Assembly (NCBI RefSeq): GCF_947258575.1 | Contig: NZ_CAMYIV010000011.1 | Span: forward strand, 310,001-374,000 | Length of the DNA: 64,000 nt | Reading direction: 5' to 3' | DNA from: an uncultured Alcanivorax sp. | GTDB lineage: Bacteria; Pseudomonadota; Gammaproteobacteria; Pseudomonadales; Alcanivoracaceae | Shown: piece after piece, positions 33,161 to 40,733 of the stretch | Position numbering within the stretch: the stretch's first letter is position 1 | Layout of the letters: each line of letters begins with the position of its first letter | The notes under the pieces: model-generated | The model's database searches: none | What the model saw: the letters and a program-made list of their open reading frames with translations, nothing else | What the model was told of the DNA's origin: nothing | Made by a program: the position numbers and the translations under genes

Positions 33161-34109
33161 AGTATTTAGTGCTGACCATGTTGGCAGTTTTACCGTTCGG
33201 CGCGTGCGCTGGTGCCGATGTACCCAAAACTGAAGTGACAATCAACCAAGAGCTACCGAAAGAGGTGCAAACGGTATTGCGTCGTTCCGTCGAAAATCTG
33301 GTTTTTGTGGAGGGGGGGGCTTTCAGATGGGTGATGTTGGCGCCTACATTACGAGTAAAAGTTTCAATGAGGGGCCATTAGGCTCTTATGAATTTGTTGA
33401 TAAAAACCACCCCGATGCCATGTGGATGCCTTGGGTATTTCAGGTTGCAGGAGAAAAACGCACTGCAGAACCCGTCCATAAAGTCACCCTTTCCAGCTAT
33501 TCCATGGGGAAGTATGAAGTGACGTTTGAAGAGTTTGATGTTTATACCCAATTTACAGAGAAGCCGCTGCTGGTCGAACGTAAGTTGGGAAAAAGAAGCC
33601 GAAAACCTGCAAAACCGGTTCGTTATATGACATGGCAGCAAGCCCGCGATTATTGCTTTTGGCTGGGAGAAAACACGGGCCTGAATATTGACCTCCCCAC
33701 AGAAGGTCAGTGGGAATATGCGGCGCGCAGCCGGGGCAAAAAGGTGGCGTATGGCACGGATACCGGCATGCCGAAAAAGGGAACCAATATCGGGTCTGGT
33801 CTCGGTGTGGAAAAAGTTGGATCTTATCCGCCGAATCCACTCGGTTTTTACGACATGAGTGCTAACGTCAAAGAGTGGATTCTGGACTGGTTCGACCCGG
33901 ATTATTACGCCAATTCTCCCGAAGTGGACCCGCAGGGGCCGGAAAGCGGCACTGAGAAATCAGTACGAGGTGGCAAGGTGGTTTTGCAGCGCTACCACGA
34001 ACCACCAAAAGCCGCCCCCAGAATCACCAAGGAATTTGGCTATGAAGGGCATCCCTATGTCGGCTTCCGCTGCGTTGTTAATGAAGACAAGCCTATTATC
34101 CTGAAATAA
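33157..34109 (+). pseudogene. Second FGE/SUMF1-fold lipoprotein gene, frameshifted in a poly-G tract
   Basis: A paralogue of the gene at 31014 throughout: lipoprotein signal with FGAC, EVTINQELPKEVQ, then in a new frame GDVGAYITSKSFNEG, YSMGKYEVTFEEFDVY, EGQWEYAARSRG, YDMSANVKEWILDWFD and YVGFRCVVN. The frame breaks in a run of eight G at 33312-33319, where nine would be needed. Adding one G gives 317 residues against 318 in the intact copy. The rest is undamaged, suggesting a recent or reversible break. Identity is divergent rather than recent, as if it once served a different effector variant. Alternatives are phase variation or a sequencing error in the G run. Confidence 0.8.
33312..33319 (+). 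repeat. Poly-G tract (8 G) carrying the frameshift
   Basis: Homopolymer at the exact point where the two halves of the second lipoprotein gene change frame. One additional G would restore the full-length product. Confidence 0.75.
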
Positions 34110-34238
34110 TTCTCTGTGAATGAAACATAATAGCGCTTCGAGTCACGTTAGCTTTTCCCGCCACAGTGAAATGCACTGAAACCTATGCCCAACGGGGCGG
34201 CCAGGGGCGCCTTGCCTTCGACCACATAGAACAAGCCC

Positions 34239-34667
34239 ATGGTGGTCAATGTGGATACGCCTACGTTGATCATTCCGGTTACCAAGCCAGAGCATGTGCT
34301 GGCGGCGAGTTTGAATGCGGAGCGGTGGGCCGATCTGTTTGGTGGTGTCTATACCTCGGAATTGTTCCTGTTTGCACCGGGGAGTATTACCGGTAGTTCG
34401 GAATTTCATGGGCGCTTGCTGAACCCGAACCTTCCCCGGGATGTGTTCCCTCCCATCGGTAATGTGATGCCGGAATTTATAGCCTATCTGGCGGAGCAGC
34501 AGGATACCGCTGCGGGGACGCACACACTGTCTATTGATCGGGGGAGCTCTGGTACCCGCAAGAGTATTCTGCATGCGGAGTTCGACAAGAAGCCGGGCAA
34601 GGAAGTGAAGTGTCGCATTGGTGGTAACGTGATCAAGATGGGGGTGGGTGAGCTGCTTTACAGCTGA
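34239..34667 (+). pseudogene. C-terminal half of a PhzF-family protein
   Basis: 142 residues matching the second domain of PhzF-fold isomerases: TPTLIIPVTKPEHV, SSEFHGRLLNPNLPRD, a PEFIAYLAE helix, RGSSGTRKSILHAEF and the closing VKCRIGGNVIKMGVGELLYS, which parallels the family's vGG-v-v-G-l ending. Normal members have about 260-300 residues and use a catalytic Glu in the first domain, which is absent. The 130 bases upstream do not encode it in any frame. It lies directly beyond the rearranged T6SS cargo region, so truncation by that rearrangement is plausible. An expressed one-domain protein cannot be ruled out. Confidence 0.6.
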
Positions 34668-34684
34668 TTTCAATGGTCTGCGAT

Positions 34685-34786
34685 TTATCGTTTGTTGGAC
34701 TGATTCTTCAGATAAACAATAAATGCCACCACGGCAATGCCGCAGAGAAACAACACGAAAGCGGTAATTAATTGTTCCAGTGTCAT
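34685..34786 (-). CDS. Small single-span membrane protein, 33 residues
   Basis: ATG at 34786 (reverse strand) to TAA. The product begins MTLEQLITAF, has one hydrophobic helix (about 6-25, including LFLCGIAVVAFIVYL) and ends with the basic tail KNQSNKR. An AGGAG ribosome site lies about 9 bases upstream. Positive-inside topology places the C-terminus in the cytoplasm. I do not recognise the family. The clean ribosome site and coherent membrane segment argue that it is real. It lies upstream of nothing on its strand and is separated from aroF by a terminator hairpin. Confidence 0.6.
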   Translation of the reverse strand: MTLEQLITAFVLFLCGIAVVAFIVYLKNQSNKR

Positions 34787-34827
34787 GATGCTGCGCTCCT
34801 GTCTGTTATGTCGACATTATCACGGGA

Positions 34828-34856
34828 CCGGCGCCTTTACCGAATAGGCGCCGGTT
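34828..34856 (-). terminator. Strong hairpin, probable terminator of the DAHP synthase gene
   Basis: A perfect 10-bp stem ACCGGCGCCT / AGGCGCCGGT with a 9-base loop, extended by CACG/CGTG outside, 48 bases beyond the end of the minus-strand DAHP synthase gene. No long T-run follows, so efficiency is uncertain. Confidence 0.55.
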
Positions 34857-34904
34857 TCGTGATTTGCATCAATTTTTCCGGCAGATTCGTCCCTCTTAAC
34901 CGCT

Positions 34905-35948
34905 CTAGTCAATGCCACAGAGTAACTGCTCTGTCCTGTCCCAGCCCAGGCAGCCATCGGTGATGGAAAGGCCGTATTGCAGCGGTTTCTGCAGGGGCTG
35001 TTTGCCATCTTGCAGGTGACTTTCCAGCATCACGCCGGCGATTGGGTTTTCGCCTCTGGCACGCTGTTCAAGCAGATCACGCAGTACCTCCGGCTGTCTC
35101 AGTGGGTCTTTGCCGCTGTTGGCATGGCTGCAATCCACGATCAGTCGCGGGTTGCGGCCTTTGCTCTGCAGGGCATCGACGGCAGTGCGGATGCTATTGG
35201 CATCGTAGTTGGGGCCATGGTGGCCACCGCGCAGTACCAGGTGGGTATCCGGGTTGCCGGCGGTTTGTAGCAGCGCACTGTGGCCGTTGTCATCGATGCC
35301 CAGGTGCGTGTGGGGATGCTCGGCTGCTCCCATGGCGTCACTCGCCACGTCGATACTGCCGTCGGTTCCGTTCTTGAAACCCACTGGCATGGGCAGGCCG
35401 CTGACCATTTCCCGGTGGATCTGGGATTCGGTAGTGCGCGCGCCGATGGCCGCCCAGCTGAGCAGGTCGCCCAGGTAGTCGGCGGCCATGGGGTGCAACA
35501 GTTCGGTGGCCAGGGGCAAGCCCAGCCGTGCCAGGTCCAGCAACAGGTGGCGAGACACGTTCAGGCCGGTGGCGATGTCGTTGCTGCCGTCCAGGTGCGG
35601 GTCGTAGAGCATGCCTTTCCAGCCCACGGTGGTGCGGGGTTTTTCCACGTAGGCGCGCATCACCAGAAAGACCTTGTCGCCCAGCTGGCGGGATAGTTCG
35701 CTCAGGCGATGGCCGTATTCCAGTGCGGATTTCGGGTCATGGAGCGAGCAGGGGCCGGTGATCACCAGCAGGCGGTCGTCGGTGCCGTTGAGAATATCGC
35801 GTACGGTCTGTCGATGGGCCGTGATCTGTGCTGCCAGCTGGGCGTCCACTGGCAGGCGTTCGCGCAGCACGGTGGGGGAGGGCAGCGGCAGGCTGCGTCG
35901 CGGGCTGATGTCGGCCTGGCTGGCGGTAGAGCTCTGAGTCTGTTGCAT
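34905..35948 (-). CDS. aroF: 3-deoxy-7-phosphoheptulonate (DAHP) synthase, class I
   Basis: First step of the shikimate pathway: phosphoenolpyruvate plus erythrose 4-phosphate gives DAHP. 347 residues, the length of the AroF/AroG/AroH group. Signatures are ITGPCSLHDPKSALEYG, MRAYVEKPRTTVGWKG, GFKNGTDGS, LRGGHHGPNYD and the metal-site segment VDCSHANSGKD. Which aromatic amino acid inhibits it cannot be read safely; the symbol reflects the group, not proven Tyr sensitivity. An AAGGAA ribosome site precedes the ATG. An aromatic-rich leader peptide and terminator upstream indicate attenuation control. Confidence 0.93.
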   Translation of the reverse strand: MQQTQSSTASQADISPRRSLPLPSPTVLRERLPVDAQLAAQITAHRQTVRDILNGTDDRLLVITGPCSLHDPKSALEYGHRLSELSRQLGDKVFLVMRAYVEKPRTTVGWKGMLYDPHLDGSNDIATGLNVSRHLLLDLARLGLPLATELLHPMAADYLGDLLSWAAIGARTTESQIHREMVSGLPMPVGFKNGTDGSIDVASDAMGAAEHPHTHLGIDDNGHSALLQTAGNPDTHLVLRGGHHGPNYDANSIRTAVDALQSKGRNPRLIVDCSHANSGKDPLRQPEVLRDLLEQRARGENPIAGVMLESHLQDGKQPLQKPLQYGLSITDGCLGWDRTEQLLCGID

Positions 35949-36103
35949 GGTCGTTCCTTACTGTTCGGTGCGCGGTTACCGTCGCGCGTGATTCGATCGT
36001 AGTGTTCGCTGGAGTGGGCGTTGCCACTGGCTAAATAGCGTGTCTTTGTGGTGCTGGCCATATCGATACATGGTGTTTGTCCTCTGTGGTGCGGTTGTCT
36101 GGG

Positions 36104-36141
36104 CAATAAAAAACCCCGGGCGGGATACCGACCGGGGTTTT
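36104..36141 (-). terminator. Attenuator terminator upstream of DAHP synthase
   Basis: Read on the minus strand, AAAACCCCGG and CCGGGGTTTT form a 10-bp stem with a 12-base loop followed by a T-rich tail (TTTTTTATTG). It lies between the leader peptide stop and the aroF start, about 155 bases before the ATG. Confidence 0.75.
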
Positions 36142-36168
36142 CGTGATTCGGCAGGCGTCCCGTAGCGG

Positions 36169-36195
36169 GCGCGCCTGGGTAACGGTCAGGCGCGC
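36169..36195 (-). promoter_or_regulatory. Leader hairpin overlapping the leader-peptide stop codon
   Basis: A perfect 9-bp stem (GCGCGCCTG / CAGGCGCGC) with a 9-base loop covers the end of the leader peptide, including its stop codon. It could act as the pause hairpin or be displaced by a ribosome stalled on the aromatic codons. Alternative pairing with the terminator arm was not resolved by eye. Confidence 0.5.
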
Positions 36196-36296
36196 GAGCG
36201 GCTAAACCAATACCCGTAATAGAAGGCAGCGGGCACAACCGTGCCGACCGGCTTGCGGTCTGCATTGATGCTGTGATTGTGCAGGGCTGCGTTCAT
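36186..36296 (-). CDS. Aromatic-rich leader peptide of the DAHP synthase attenuator
   Basis: 36-residue ORF, starting MNAALHNH and ending FSRSRA. It contains the run FYYGYWF at residues 25-31: six aromatic residues out of seven, with Phe, Tyr and Trp all represented. The stop codon lies in a hairpin, and a rho-independent terminator follows about 45 bases later, before DAHP synthase. This is the classic layout of ribosome-mediated attenuation as in pheL and trpL. Inference: shortage of charged tRNA for Phe, Tyr or Trp stalls the ribosome and lets transcription enter aroF. The ribosome site is modest (AAAGAGA). Confidence 0.8.
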   Translation of the reverse strand: MNAALHNHSINADRKPVGTVVPAAFYYGYWFSRSRA

Positions 36297-36426
36297 GGTG
36301 AAATCTCTTTGAATTCAGTTCTCAAGCCTAGCGATGGCGCCCGCCAGAAGCAAGAGGGCGGGCCTCTCTCCTTGATAGGTGGTCAATATGCCGGGTCGGC
36401 ATGACAGGATCGTGACAGGACAAGGC

Positions 36427-36451
36427 AAAAAAATGCCCACCGAAGTGGGCA
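36427..36451 (-). terminator. Rho-independent terminator of the lipoprotein gene
   Basis: On the minus strand TGCCCAC-TTCG-GTGGGCA is followed by seven T. The UUCG-type tetraloop makes it stable. It lies 34 bases after the stop of the lipoprotein gene. Confidence 0.9.
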
Positions 36452-36484
36452 AGGAAGGTGGAGACAATCAAGGAGAAAACAGGA

Positions 36485-37105
36485 TCAGAAGATATCGGCC
36501 TTACCGATGGCGTTGGTGATGACCTGGGCAAAGTGGCCTGCGCCTTTTTCCAGGCCCTTGAAGCCGCCGGTATTGAAGCTGACGGTGTTGCCTTGCCAGA
36601 TAATCGCTTGCTGGTTCACGTCCCAGAGGTCCAGCCGAACCACATAGATGTCCTCATTCACAAAAAAGTCATCGCTGAATACCTGAGGACGCATGGTCAT
36701 GGTGCCGGCGATCGGTACCGCGGCGCCGGGATCACCTTTTACTTCCAGGGTTTCGCTGCGCTGTTCTTCCAGGTGAATGGCCAGGGCACTGTCGAAGCCG
36801 TTTTCTTGCATGCGTTCTGCCAGATAGTCGCGGCTTTTGCCTTCGATGCCTTTGTCACCAAAGACCGTATGGGCGGCGGTGGCCTTGATGCCTTGCTCGG
36901 CAAACCTGGCAACGATGGCGTTTTCCAGGTGGCCACGCAGTTCGTGCTCAACGAGGACCCCCACCACCAATGACTGGTAGGGACCCTGTGGGTCTTTTTC
37001 TACGCCGGTCTGGGTGTTGACCATACGGGTGTCGTGGTAGCCGGTGACACAGGCGGCGAGCAGTGCAGCGAACAGGGCCACCATGGCAAATTTCACTTTT
37101 CTCAT
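36485..37105 (-). CDS. Putative lipoprotein of unknown function
   Basis: 206 residues. The lipoprotein signal peptide ends in LLAAC (Cys19). The mature domain has alternating strands and helices (SLVVGVLVEHELRGHLENAIVARFAEQGI, YVVRLDLWDV, AIIWQGNTVSFNTG). The layout resembles DUF4136-like periplasmic lipoproteins that compute an organic-solvent-tolerance or envelope role, but I see no diagnostic motif. It is monocistronic with its own terminator, 61 bases downstream of the DUF1302 gene on the same strand. Confidence 0.7.
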   Translation of the reverse strand: MRKVKFAMVALFAALLAACVTGYHDTRMVNTQTGVEKDPQGPYQSLVVGVLVEHELRGHLENAIVARFAEQGIKATAAHTVFGDKGIEGKSRDYLAERMQENGFDSALAIHLEEQRSETLEVKGDPGAAVPIAGTMTMRPQVFSDDFFVNEDIYVVRLDLWDVNQQAIIWQGNTVSFNTGGFKGLEKGAGHFAQVITNAIGKADIF

Positions 37106-37166
37106 CGTTCCATCCTCATTCTGGTTGGCAGGCCACTGAGGAGCAGCCTGCGGTGTCCTTGCCTTC

Positions 37167-38933
37167 TCAGAAGTTGTAGGTGGTGCTCAGGGACAGATAA
37201 TCCCGGTCGTTGACCACGCTATAGCTGGCATCGTTATAAGTGGTGTAGGACAGGTCGGCGCTGAGTTTCTTGTAGCTCATGCCTACACCCAGACCCAGGC
37301 TGCGTTCGTCTTCCTGCAGGGCGTCATCGCTGGAATAGCCTTCCACGCCATGCTTCATGGTCAGCGACGGGGTCAACGCCACCGGACCAATGACGTTGGC
37401 ATAGGTGGATTTGAGCGTCAGTTGGTAGCCCCAGCTGAAGTCAGTCACATAGCCATCCTCTCCGAGCTCGCCAACCCCGAAGTTGGTGTGGCGGCGGAAG
37501 CGCATGTCTTCCTGATCCGGCAGGTCATCAATGAACTCGGAACCTACCTGAGCTGAGACAATGGTCTTCTGTGCACCCAGCAATTTGGGAATGACTGTGG
37601 TGAAGGTCACTTCGGCACGCTGGATATCGAATTCCTGGAAACCGGTGACTTCGTTGCCGGAGCCGTAGACATAGTCGATGGTGTCCTGGGGAACGGTGGC
37701 AAACCCCTGTGCGGCGGCTGCTGGCACGCCATTGGCTTCCAGTACCCGCGCGGTAGTCAGATCCGGGGTGTTGATCTGGACTGGCATATCCGGCAGGTAG
37801 CTCAGGTTCATGGCCAGATTGCCGACACCCTCAAAGGTCTTGTCAGCGGTGAGGCCGATCACCTGAATGTCTTCCGGGTATTCATAGAAGTAGGCGATGT
37901 CGTTGCCAGCGGTAATCCCCTGCGCCAGCGGGCTGTCTTCCTTGGTCACCGAGTAGATCGGTAGACGCATGTGATAGTTCAGGAAGTAGGCGCCCACCTT
38001 GGCCTTGGATTTCGGGAAGGCATAGTCGAATTTCAGCCCGTACTGACCGCCATCATCCGGCTCTTTTTCGTCCCGGCGTGGAATGTAGACGCCATTTTCG
38101 TAGGCGGTCTTGTTGGGAATAATCACCGAGCTGGAGAAGGTGGCATCACAACCGACGGCGGTGTTGTCGAGGGTGGAAAAGAAGGTGCCGCAGCCATCCA
38201 GGTTCGCGGCCCGCCACTCATACTGGTAGAAGGATTTCATGGAGAGCCGGTCGGTAAACTTGTAGTCAGCGGTCACCATGCCAGCGGGCTTGAAGAACTC
38301 GGTGTACTCGGCACCGGGGCGGTGCAGGGCTGCCAGGTCGATGGCGTTGAGCGCACTGAGGGAACCACGGGAATACAGGCTGCGTCCCCACAGCAGAGTC
38401 TGACGACCCGCCTTCAGTTTCAGGGGCTGCTCATTGACCTGAAAGGTACCGTGGACAAAGACATCCTGAAAGGTGGCTCCCTGGAATTTGGAGTTGCGAT
38501 CAAAGCCGTCATCGCTGAGCGGCTCGCCGCCGACAAATTCATTGGGGAAGTTGCCGTGGGGAACATCCTTCTCTTTCTGCACGTAGTCGTACCAGCCCTT
38601 GGCGCGCACAAACAGGCCATAGTTCTTGTACTGCAGGTTGACGTCGCCCACTGCCTTGGCAACGGCAGACACCACTTCACCACCATCATAGTTCAGGTTG
38701 CCGTCGTCAGAGACGGCGGAACCGGACGTGCCGCCGGGGGTATCACCGGCAAACAGATTTTCCTTGCGGGCAGACTCCATACGGGAAATAGCGCCCAAGG
38801 AGGCTTTCAGGTTCCATTTGACGCTGACGTCTTCATTGAACTGTTTTTCGCCAGCCATGGCCGGGGCTGCGGCTGTCAGCAGGCCCAGAGCCAGGGCACT
38901 GCTGCAGCCGACAGCGATCGCTTTGCTTTGCAT
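37167..38933 (-). CDS. DUF1302 family outer-membrane protein
   Basis: 588 residues. A signal peptide (about 1-28, ending AMA) is followed by a long beta-barrel sequence with DUF1302 traits: early NLKASLGAISRMESARKENLF, LKAGRQTLLWGRSLYSRGSLSALNAID and terminal SLSTTYNF with Phe last. In hydrocarbon- and lipid-degrading bacteria such proteins often occur with DUF1329 lipoproteins and are thought to pass hydrophobic compounds. No DUF1329 gene is beside this one. The start has GGGAGAG upstream. Two palindromic sites in the 520-base upstream region suggest regulated expression. Confidence 0.85.
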   Translation of the reverse strand: MQSKAIAVGCSSALALGLLTAAAPAMAGEKQFNEDVSVKWNLKASLGAISRMESARKENLFAGDTPGGTSGSAVSDDGNLNYDGGEVVSAVAKAVGDVNLQYKNYGLFVRAKGWYDYVQKEKDVPHGNFPNEFVGGEPLSDDGFDRNSKFQGATFQDVFVHGTFQVNEQPLKLKAGRQTLLWGRSLYSRGSLSALNAIDLAALHRPGAEYTEFFKPAGMVTADYKFTDRLSMKSFYQYEWRAANLDGCGTFFSTLDNTAVGCDATFSSSVIIPNKTAYENGVYIPRRDEKEPDDGGQYGLKFDYAFPKSKAKVGAYFLNYHMRLPIYSVTKEDSPLAQGITAGNDIAYFYEYPEDIQVIGLTADKTFEGVGNLAMNLSYLPDMPVQINTPDLTTARVLEANGVPAAAAQGFATVPQDTIDYVYGSGNEVTGFQEFDIQRAEVTFTTVIPKLLGAQKTIVSAQVGSEFIDDLPDQEDMRFRRHTNFGVGELGEDGYVTDFSWGYQLTLKSTYANVIGPVALTPSLTMKHGVEGYSSDDALQEDERSLGLGVGMSYKKLSADLSYTTYNDASYSVVNDRDYLSLSTTYNF

Positions 38934-39061
38934 TATTTTGCTCTCCCACTACCCGGTGATGAGCCGGGTAGAAATTCCGTTTGTTGTTGTGAACGTTGTT
39001 GTAGCGCACTTGTTGTCACGCCCGGTCCCATCGGGCGCTAAAATCCTGACTCTCGCTTTTT

Positions 39062-39078
39062 TTGAACCGTTATTTCAA
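39062..39078. promoter_or_regulatory. Palindromic operator candidate TTGAACCGTTATTTCAA
   Basis: A 17-base near-palindrome inside longer CGCTTTTT/AAAAAGCG arms, about 130 bases upstream of the DUF1302 start. It matches the site at 44135-44151 at 14 of 17 positions, suggesting one shared regulator, perhaps a TetR-family or PsrA-like fatty-acid repressor. Confidence 0.45.
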
Positions 39079-39104
39079 AAAGCGATGTGTCGGATTCAAT
39101 TCAT

Positions 39105-39122
39105 ACATACCGGTGGGTATGT
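39105..39122. promoter_or_regulatory. Perfect palindrome ACATACC-GGTG-GGTATGT
   Basis: A 7-bp perfect inverted repeat around a 4-base centre, 172 bases upstream of the DUF1302 start. Size and symmetry suit a dimeric repressor site. No matching regulator could be assigned. Confidence 0.4.
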
Positions 39123-39404
39123 GGTCAAGACAGACCAACGTCGAAGTTGAGGGGGAATGGGGAGCGAAGAGCCTGTTTCTGGAATAAAGACGTTAGCTTT
39201 TATGGATTTTCGTGATTCAAGACCACGATAAAGAAACGATATTAAAGGGGATGTTTACCGTTCTCGGTGATTCGTTACCCAGGGTAACAAATAAAAGAAG
39301 ATTTCATTTTAGTGTTATTTGTGAGCGTTGACACATTTGCTAAAGAATTCCATCGCAGAAAACACAGTAAGGTTTGTCCCGGCAGTGGACCCTGATCATG
39401 AAAA

Positions 39405-39430
39405 CAAAAAAAAGGCGCCGTAAGGCGCCC
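39405..39430 (-). terminator. Rho-independent terminator of the thiolase gene
   Basis: On the minus strand GGCGCC-TTAC-GGCGCC is followed by an uninterrupted run of T, 24 bases after the thiolase stop codon. Confidence 0.9.
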
Positions 39431-39453
39431 TGAAGGGGAAGTCAAAACAGAAA

Positions 39454-40656
39454 TCAGAACACTTCAAACAGGCCAGCGGCGCCCATGCCGCCCCCGATGC
39501 ACATGGTGACAACCACATACTTGACGCCCCGGCGCTTGCCTTCGATCAGGGCGTGGCCGGTCATGCGGGCACCGGACATGCCGTAGGGGTGGCCGATGGA
39601 AATGGCGCCGCCGTTCACATTGTATTTCTCCGGGTCGATGCCCAGGCGGTCGCGGCTGTACAGGCACTGACTGGCGAAGGCTTCGTTAAGCTCCCAGATG
39701 CCGATGTCATCCACGGTGAGACCGAAACGCTTGAGCAGCTTGGGTACCGCAAACACCGGGCCGATGCCCATCTCGTCCGGGTCACAGCCAGCGACAGCCA
39801 TACCGCGGTAGGCCCCCAGTGGTTGCAGGCCCAGGCGCTCGGCTTCCTTCGCTTCCATCAGCACGCAGGCGCTGGCGCCGTCGGACAGCTGGGAAGCGTT
39901 ACCGGCGGTGATGAAACCGCCTTCCTGTACCTGCTGGCCGCCCTTGAATACAGGCTGCAGGGACTGCAGGCCTTCCAGGGTGGTTTGCGGGCGATTGCCT
40001 TCGTCTTTGCCCAGGGTGACTTCCTGATCGGAAATCTCTTTGGTTTCCTTGTTCATCACCTTCATGACGGTGGTCATGGGGACAATCTCGTCATCGAATT
40101 TGCCTGCTTCCTGGGCGGCGGCGGTACGCATCTGTGACTGGAAGGCGTACTCGTCCTGGGCATCGCGGGATACGTTGTAGCGGTCGGCCACGATCTCGGC
40201 GGTTTCCAGCATGGACATATAGATGTCCGGGCGATGTTGCTTCAGCCAGGGGTCGGCGGCGCGGAAGGTGTTCATCTTGTCGTTCTGTACCAGGGAAATG
40301 GATTCCAGACCGCCGGCAACAGCCACATCCATATTATCGACGATGATTTCCTTGGCGGCAGTGGCAATGGCCATCAGGCCGGACGCGCACTGACGGTCCA
40401 TGGACATGCCGGACACGCTGGTGGGCAGGCCGGCACGCAGGGCGCACTGGCGAGCCACGTTGCCACTGGTGCTACCCTGCTGCAGGGCCGCGCCCATGAT
40501 CACGTCCTGAATGGATTCCGGGTCGATGCCGGCGCGATCAACGGCGTGCTTGATGGCATGGCCCCCCAGCGCCTGGGCCTGGGTGTCGTTGAAGGCGCCC
40601 CGGTAAGCTTTGCCAATGGGGGTGCGGGCGGTGGAAACGATGACGGCTTCTCTCAT
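39454..40656 (-). CDS. Acetyl-CoA C-acyltransferase (3-ketoacyl-CoA thiolase)
   Basis: Cleaves 3-ketoacyl-CoA to acetyl-CoA and a shortened acyl-CoA, the last step of beta-oxidation. It may alternatively work in the biosynthetic direction. 400 residues, standard thiolase length. Nucleophile Cys90 in MDRQCASGL, the NEAFASQ motif, the active-site GHPYGMSGA and the second catalytic Cys386 in CIGGGMG are intact. It is the last gene of a minus-strand set with an SDR (40734) and a MaoC hydratase (41861), which together supply hydration, oxidation and thiolysis steps. A terminator follows. Confidence 0.93.
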   Translation of the reverse strand: MREAVIVSTARTPIGKAYRGAFNDTQAQALGGHAIKHAVDRAGIDPESIQDVIMGAALQQGSTSGNVARQCALRAGLPTSVSGMSMDRQCASGLMAIATAAKEIIVDNMDVAVAGGLESISLVQNDKMNTFRAADPWLKQHRPDIYMSMLETAEIVADRYNVSRDAQDEYAFQSQMRTAAAQEAGKFDDEIVPMTTVMKVMNKETKEISDQEVTLGKDEGNRPQTTLEGLQSLQPVFKGGQQVQEGGFITAGNASQLSDGASACVLMEAKEAERLGLQPLGAYRGMAVAGCDPDEMGIGPVFAVPKLLKRFGLTVDDIGIWELNEAFASQCLYSRDRLGIDPEKYNVNGGAISIGHPYGMSGARMTGHALIEGKRRGVKYVVVTMCIGGGMGAAGLFEVF

Positions 40657-40733
40657 GATGCCTCTCCAGATTGATATTCGGTCGGTGTCTCACTGCAGGA
40701 GCTTGCCTGCAGCCGGTTGCTGAGCTGCTGCGT

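Larger units (their letters stand above)
38934..39453. promoter_or_regulatory. Regulatory region upstream of the DUF1302 gene
   Basis: 520 bases without a gene. It includes two inverted repeats (39062-39078 and 39105-39122, listed separately), AT-rich stretches near 39200-39350 and the thiolase terminator at the far end. No conserved ORF was seen. Confidence 0.5.

Noticed and set aside
36485..37105. Assignment of the lipoprotein to the LolB or DUF1329 partner of the DUF1302 protein
   Set aside because: At 206 residues it is far shorter than DUF1329 proteins and lacks their motifs. Only the lipoprotein signal is certain.
37971..39041. 356-codon open frame antisense to the DUF1302 gene
   Set aside because: Reverse-strand shadow with repetitive Gly/Val composition; the opposite strand encodes a barrel protein with a signal peptide.
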